Assembly (NCBI GenBank): GCA_902785105.1
Contig: CACZXF010000017.1
Coordinates: 1-33,685 of the forward strand
Source of the DNA: an uncultured Eubacteriales bacterium
Lineage (GTDB): Bacteria; Bacillota; Clostridia; Christensenellales; Aristaeellaceae
DNA: 33,685 nt
Reading direction: 5' to 3'
This document shows positions 12,901 through 18,900 of this stretch, piece by piece. The translations under genes were made by a program, and so were the position numbers. The notes under the pieces are model-generated. The model did no database searches, was not told the origin of the DNA, and was given only the letters and a program-made list of their open reading frames with translations. How positions within the stretch are numbered: the stretch's first letter is position 1; every line of letters begins with the position of its first letter.

Positions 12901-15900
12901 GATGATCTCCGGGGTCGCGTCGGCCTCCGTCGCCGCTTCCATGTCCGGGGCCAGCGGCGCGGGCGCGGTGAACGTGATCGTGTCCAAGTCCGTGGCGGAT
13001 ACCACCATCGGCAGCCGCGCGGCGCTCACCGCTACCAATGGCGACATGAAGCTCACCGCCAACAACGACGCATGGATGCTCAATGCTACCCTGGCGGCGG
13101 CGGGCAGCGGCGGCACGGCCATCGGCGGCGCGTTCAACGTGAACGTGTTTGACCGCCAGGCCACCGTGAATCTGACCGACGGCACGCTCAAGGCGGGCGG
13201 CAATCTGCTGGCCCAGTCCAGCGGGCGCGATACCACCATCATGGCGGGCCTCGCCATCGCGGGCAGCGCCAAGGGCGCGGGGTTGTCCGGCAATGTGGGC
13301 GTGCTGGTGGAGAAGAACAGGATCAACACGAATATCGCCCAGGGCGTCACCGCCGAGGCGGGCAAGAACGCCGTGCTGGAGGCCTACTTCAGCGACTACA
13401 CCGTGGACGCGGCGGGCAGCATCGCGCTGTCCGGCACCAGCGCGGCGGTGGGCGCGACGGTTCTGACCGTGGTGAAGAACAACGACGTGCGCGCCAGCCT
13501 GGGAAAGAGCGACATTACCGCTGATGCCATCGGTAACGACACGGTCAAGTCCATGAACGGCACCTCCGTGCAGGGCGTATACGTGGGCGCGAACGCCTCC
13601 GAGACCCAGCTTCTGGGCGCGGCGGGCGTCTCCGGCGGCATCGGTACTTCGGTGAACGGTGTGGTGGACGTGCTGGTGAACAACAACATCGTCTTTGCCG
13701 ACGCCTCCGAGGCAGCACTGAGGTCTCCGCTGAATGGAACGAAGTCGGTCCAGCAAAAGATCGGAGAAAAGTGGTTCTGGAACGACGAGAAAGTGACAGT
13801 CTATGCCGAGAAGAATAAGCTCTGGGGATTGATCTGGAGCGATCCTGAGTTCATAACACTCAGTGTCTCGGAACTGGCGAAGATGCTCAAAAACAACGAC
13901 ATCCGATATGTCCATTTCACCGACGGGTCCGGTATATACATTGATAATTACTCCGAGATTGATCGCATGAAGCTCGACAAGTTCGGACACCTTGAAGAGT
14001 ATACCGAGACGGTTACCGTACCGGTCGGCGGCAGCGTCACCGTGCAGGCGAAGGATGACACAACCCAGGCCCTGCTGGCCGGCGGCCTGAGCGTATCCGC
14101 CGGCGCGGGCGTGGGCGCTTCCGTGGTCACCCTGGTTTCGAACAAGACCGTCAGGGCCCTGGCCTACGATATGGAAGCGGCCAAAGACATCAAAGTCTCC
14201 GCCGACAACAATGACGACGTGACCACCATCGCGGTTTCCGCGGGCGGCGGTACCGTGGGCGTACAGATTGGCGCGGCGGTGCAGGTGATGAAGAGCAACG
14301 TCAACGCCGAGGTCGGCCATAACGTCAATTCCAGCTGGGGCGGCCTGACCGTCGCCACCAGCAACAACACCAGCCTCAACAACGCGGCTGTAGCCCTGGC
14401 GGGCGCTGCTACTGCGGCGGTGACCCCGGTGGGCGTGGTGACCTACTTCAACGGCAGCGCAAACACGGCCATCAAGGAAGGCAGCACCGTCAGCGTCAGC
14501 CAGAACGTGAACGTCACCTCCGAGGCCAACAAGGAGATCGGCCTGTATTCCGTTGGCGCCGCGGTTTCCGGCGGCGCGGGCGTGTCCGGCACGGCCAACG
14601 TGATCGTCAGCAAGGATGAGACCAACGCGAAGGTCGGCAAGGATGCCAGCGTCACCGCCACCGACGGCGGCATGAACGTCCGGGCGGCCAGCGACTACGA
14701 CCTGACCTCCGCCACCGCTTCGGTGGGCGCGGGCACGGCTGGCGTGGCGATCAACGCCGTGGTGAGCGTGATCAAGAGCAAGACCCTGGCGGAGATGGCC
14801 GGCAAGGCCAGCCTGGGCGGCAATCTGAACGTGAAGGCCCGGGGCACCAAGGACATCACCAACGTGGGCGCGAACCTGGCCGCAGGCGCGGTCGGCGTGG
14901 GCGTGAACGTGATGGTGCTGGTCACCGGCACGAAGATGAGCCAGGACGCCGCGGATATGATGGCCAACGGCGGCAAGGAGGGCGGCAAGGCCTTCAACGC
15001 CAAGGACATGATGTCCACCATCGCGAAGAACGACAACGGCGCGAGCAAGTATTACAAGAACGAACTGAACGGCGACGTTCTCGCCAAGGACACCGCGGGC
15101 AACGGCCGCAGGGAGAGCAAGATCTCCGTGGGCGGCACCAGCGGCTCCGGCAAGAACAAGCAGGGCACCTTCGACGGCGCGTCCGGCTACCGCAGCTCGG
15201 ATTTCGACAACAAGGGCTACAACGACGACGGCGATGCCCAGCGCGGTGAGAAGCTGGAAGCCAGGGATACTCGGGACGTCGCCAACGCCAAGAAACTGAA
15301 CACCTATACCTACACCGATGATCCCGAGGACGCGGTGATCGCGCGGATCACCGACACCGCCGAGATCTCCAAGGCGAAGGACGTCACCGTCGCCGCGGAG
15401 CAGCCCGTGACCGCGGACCTGTTCGGCGCGACCGTGTCCGGCGGCGCGGTGGGCGTGGGCGTGACCGCGGCAGTGGCCATCCTGCGCAGCAACGTGCTGG
15501 CCGAAAGCCAGGCCAATATCACCGCCACCGGCAATGTGAACGTGAACGCCAACTCCGTGTCTAACGGCAATGTGGCGAACCGCTCCAATGTGCTGAAGAA
15601 GCTGCTGAAGGGCATCGACCCCGCGGACGGCGGCATCCGCGTCATCGGCGCGACGGCCACCGTGGGCGGCGTCGGCGTGGCCGTAGGCGCGGGCGTGGCC
15701 CTCACCGACAATGTCACCTCGGCGAAGCTGGGCGGCGTGGTCACCTCCGGCGGCGCGAACGTGAACGCCACCCAGGACTACGGCCATATCACCGCCGCGG
15801 TGGGCGCGCTCTCCGCGGGCGGCATCGCCATCGGCGCGGCTGTGGGCGTGGCCCAGAGCAACGCCATCGTCACCTCCAAGATCGACAACAACGCCAGCGT

Positions 15901-18900
15901 CACCGCCACCGGCGACGTGAACGTGAACAGCAAGACCACCCAGAACGTGACCTCCCTGGCCGCCACGGCGGGCGTGGGTGGCATCGCCGTGAACGCGGGC
16001 GTGGCCGTCGCCATCAACCGCATGACCCAGAACACGGGCATCGGCAGCGGCGCGAGCGTGAGCGCGAACAACATCAATGTCAAGGCGGCCTCCGACACCA
16101 CCGCCGACACCGGTCTGCTGGGCATCTCTGTGGGCGGCGTGGGCGTGGCCCTCGGCGCGGCGGTCTCCCAGGTGAACGCCAATGTGAATACTCTCGTGGA
16201 AGGCGCGACGCTGAAGGCGACCGGCACCGCGGAGGTCTTCAACGATGTGAAGAGCACCGCCACCCCGCAGGCCGTGTCCCTCGCGATGGGCGGCGTCGCA
16301 GCGGGCGGCAACGTGCTGCTGGCCTTCAACGACACCCAGAGCAAAGCCAGCGTCACGGGCAGCACGGTCAACGCGGGCACGCTGAACGTTGTGGGCAACC
16401 TGGAGGGAACCGCGACGTCGAAGCTGTCAGCGGCCCAGGTGGGCGCCTTCCAGGTCGGCCTGAGCGTGAATTACGCCGACATGCGCGCGGACAACCGGGC
16501 GATCCTGAAGGACAGCACCGTGAACGTCAAGGACCTGATGGTCCGCACCGCTCGGGACGGCGGCAACGCCACCTCCGCCATAGCGGACACCGTCGCGGGC
16601 GGCATGGGCTTCCTGGCGCTGAACATGAACGCGGCCATCGCCCGGAACAACAGCCACAGCTACGCGGTCATCGACGGCGGCAATATTAACGCCACCAACA
16701 AGACCTACATGCGCAGCTATCACATCCCCACGGCCAGGGCCAGTGTGACCGGCGTGAACGCCGGGGCGCTGTCCATCACTGCCAACGTGGTCGTCGCGCT
16801 GAACGACGCGGATACCCGCACCATCGCCAGGGCCGACAAGCTGGAGACGGGCAGCGCGGACTTCACCGTGTACAGCGGCGATACCGCGCGGGCCGACATC
16901 GTCACCGGCGGCGGCGCGCTGTTCAAGGCGGACGCCAGCATCGGCGTGGCCTACGGGCGCGCCAGCAGCATCGTGGATGTGGATGTGAAGAAGCTGACCG
17001 CCTCCAGCCTGAAGGCGAACAGCAAGGTTGACAGCACCGCTAACTCCAAGATCACCAATGGCAGCTACGCCGCCGTCAAGGCCGCCGCGCTGATGGGCGG
17101 GGCCTACAGCCAGGATGTGGTCAACACCGTGGTGAAGCTGGGCGACGGCAGCAAGGTCACCGGCGACACCAGCGTGACCACGGACTACAACATCAGCGCC
17201 AACTCGGACGTGACGCCTCACAAGGGCGGCATCGACGTGAACCTGGCCAACATCGGCGTCAACCTGTCTACGGCGAAGAGCACCGCCTATGCCGGCGCGG
17301 ACCTTGTCATCGACAGCGGCGAAGTCAAGACGAAGGGCGTGACAGTGCAGACCACCGGCAAGGGCACCACCAACACCGTCATCCGCCCGACCAAGATCGA
17401 GGTGAGCCTGGTGAAGGTCGCCACGAACAAGGTCAAGAGCGACCTGTCCATGACCCAGTTCGCCACGATCCATCTGAACAAAGGCAGCACGCTGGATGCC
17501 ACCGGCGATGTGAAGGTCCAGTCCTACGTCACCCCGACGGCCGTCGCCGTGGTGGGCAACTCCGGCGCGGACCGCGGCACGACCATCAGCCTGGTCAACA
17601 CCGACCTCAGCTTCGCCCACGCCAAGGAGAACCAGGCCAGCACGGCGGGCATCTTCGGAGCGAATAAATCCACCCTGAATGCCGCCAACCTGGACGTCAT
17701 AACAGATAACATCAACCAGCAGAGCTACACCTGCGCGTCCAGCAACGCCGCGGCCTCCTACGGCTTCCTGACGCTGGGCAACCTGGACGCCCGGGCCATC
17801 AGCAGCGACGACTTCAGCTCTGTGCTCGACAAGGTGACGATCAACGCCTCCGGCCGGGTGAACGTCCACGCAAAGACCAACTCCAAGTCCGTCGCCCGTG
17901 GCGGCATGCCCGGCGGCTTCTCCATCATCGACGGCGGCGTGAGCTATACAAATGCCGATATTGGCGAGTCAAGGGATTACCAGTTGGCCCAGGTGCTGGT
18001 CGGCGACGGCGTGAAGGTCAATGCCAACCAGGTCGAGCTCTTCGCCCGGAACTGGTCCGACGTGGACGCCAACCTGGAGCGCGGCGGGGCCTATTCCCTG
18101 GCGCAGGTGTCGGCTTCCAACCAGCCCACCCACACCTATGTGGACACCAAACTGCTGATCGGCAAGAACGTGGAGATCAACGCCAGGGACTGGCTGGAGA
18201 TCACCACCCGTTCACAGATGAAGGCCAACTCCGTCATGAACAACGAGAGCAAGGGCGTCATACTGAACGTCACCATGATGAAGGGCGAGAACTTCCTCAA
18301 CGAAGTCATGCGGCTGGATATCGGCGAGAACACGAAGCTGACCAGCGGAGGGGATATGAAGATCACCGCCCAGTCTACGGGCGACCTGAACGCCGAGACG
18401 CGCTACAAGAACGAATCCTACGGCCTCATCGGCGCAGGCGCAGCCGAGGCGATCAACCACGTCGTCCGCGACGTGCGCGTGCGTCTGTACGACGGCATGT
18501 CCGCCGACGCGGGCAAGCTGCTGGACATCTGGAGCCGCCTGGGCAAGGACGACCACATCCGCACGTTTGCCAAGATGACCGTGCGCTCCGCCATCGAGAT
18601 ACCGAACTCCCTGGGCCTCAACGACGCGAACCTGCTTAACGCGATCAATGTTGGCGCGGTGAATCTGACCTCCGGGAGCAATCTGTGGCTGTATGCCCAT
18701 ACCGGCGGCTGGTACGATGCCAGGGGCGATGTGGACGCGGCCACCAGCGTCAAGCTGGCCGTCAAACCGAAGGGCGTTTCCCAGAACCAGATGCCCATCA
18801 ACAACGAGGTGAACCTGAACATGAACGGCAACAGGCGGGCGACCCTCACCAGCAAGCAAGGATCGATCAACATAAAATCCGAGCTTGAAAGCCTGCACCC

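Noticed and set aside
9890-15787. A 1965-codon open frame on the minus strand inside the giant gene
   Set aside because: It mirrors the GC-rich, Gly/Ala/Val repeat coding of the plus strand, is rich in Gly/His/Ala/Asp without domain logic, and has no ribosome binding site; the other long minus-strand frames in this gene have the same cause.
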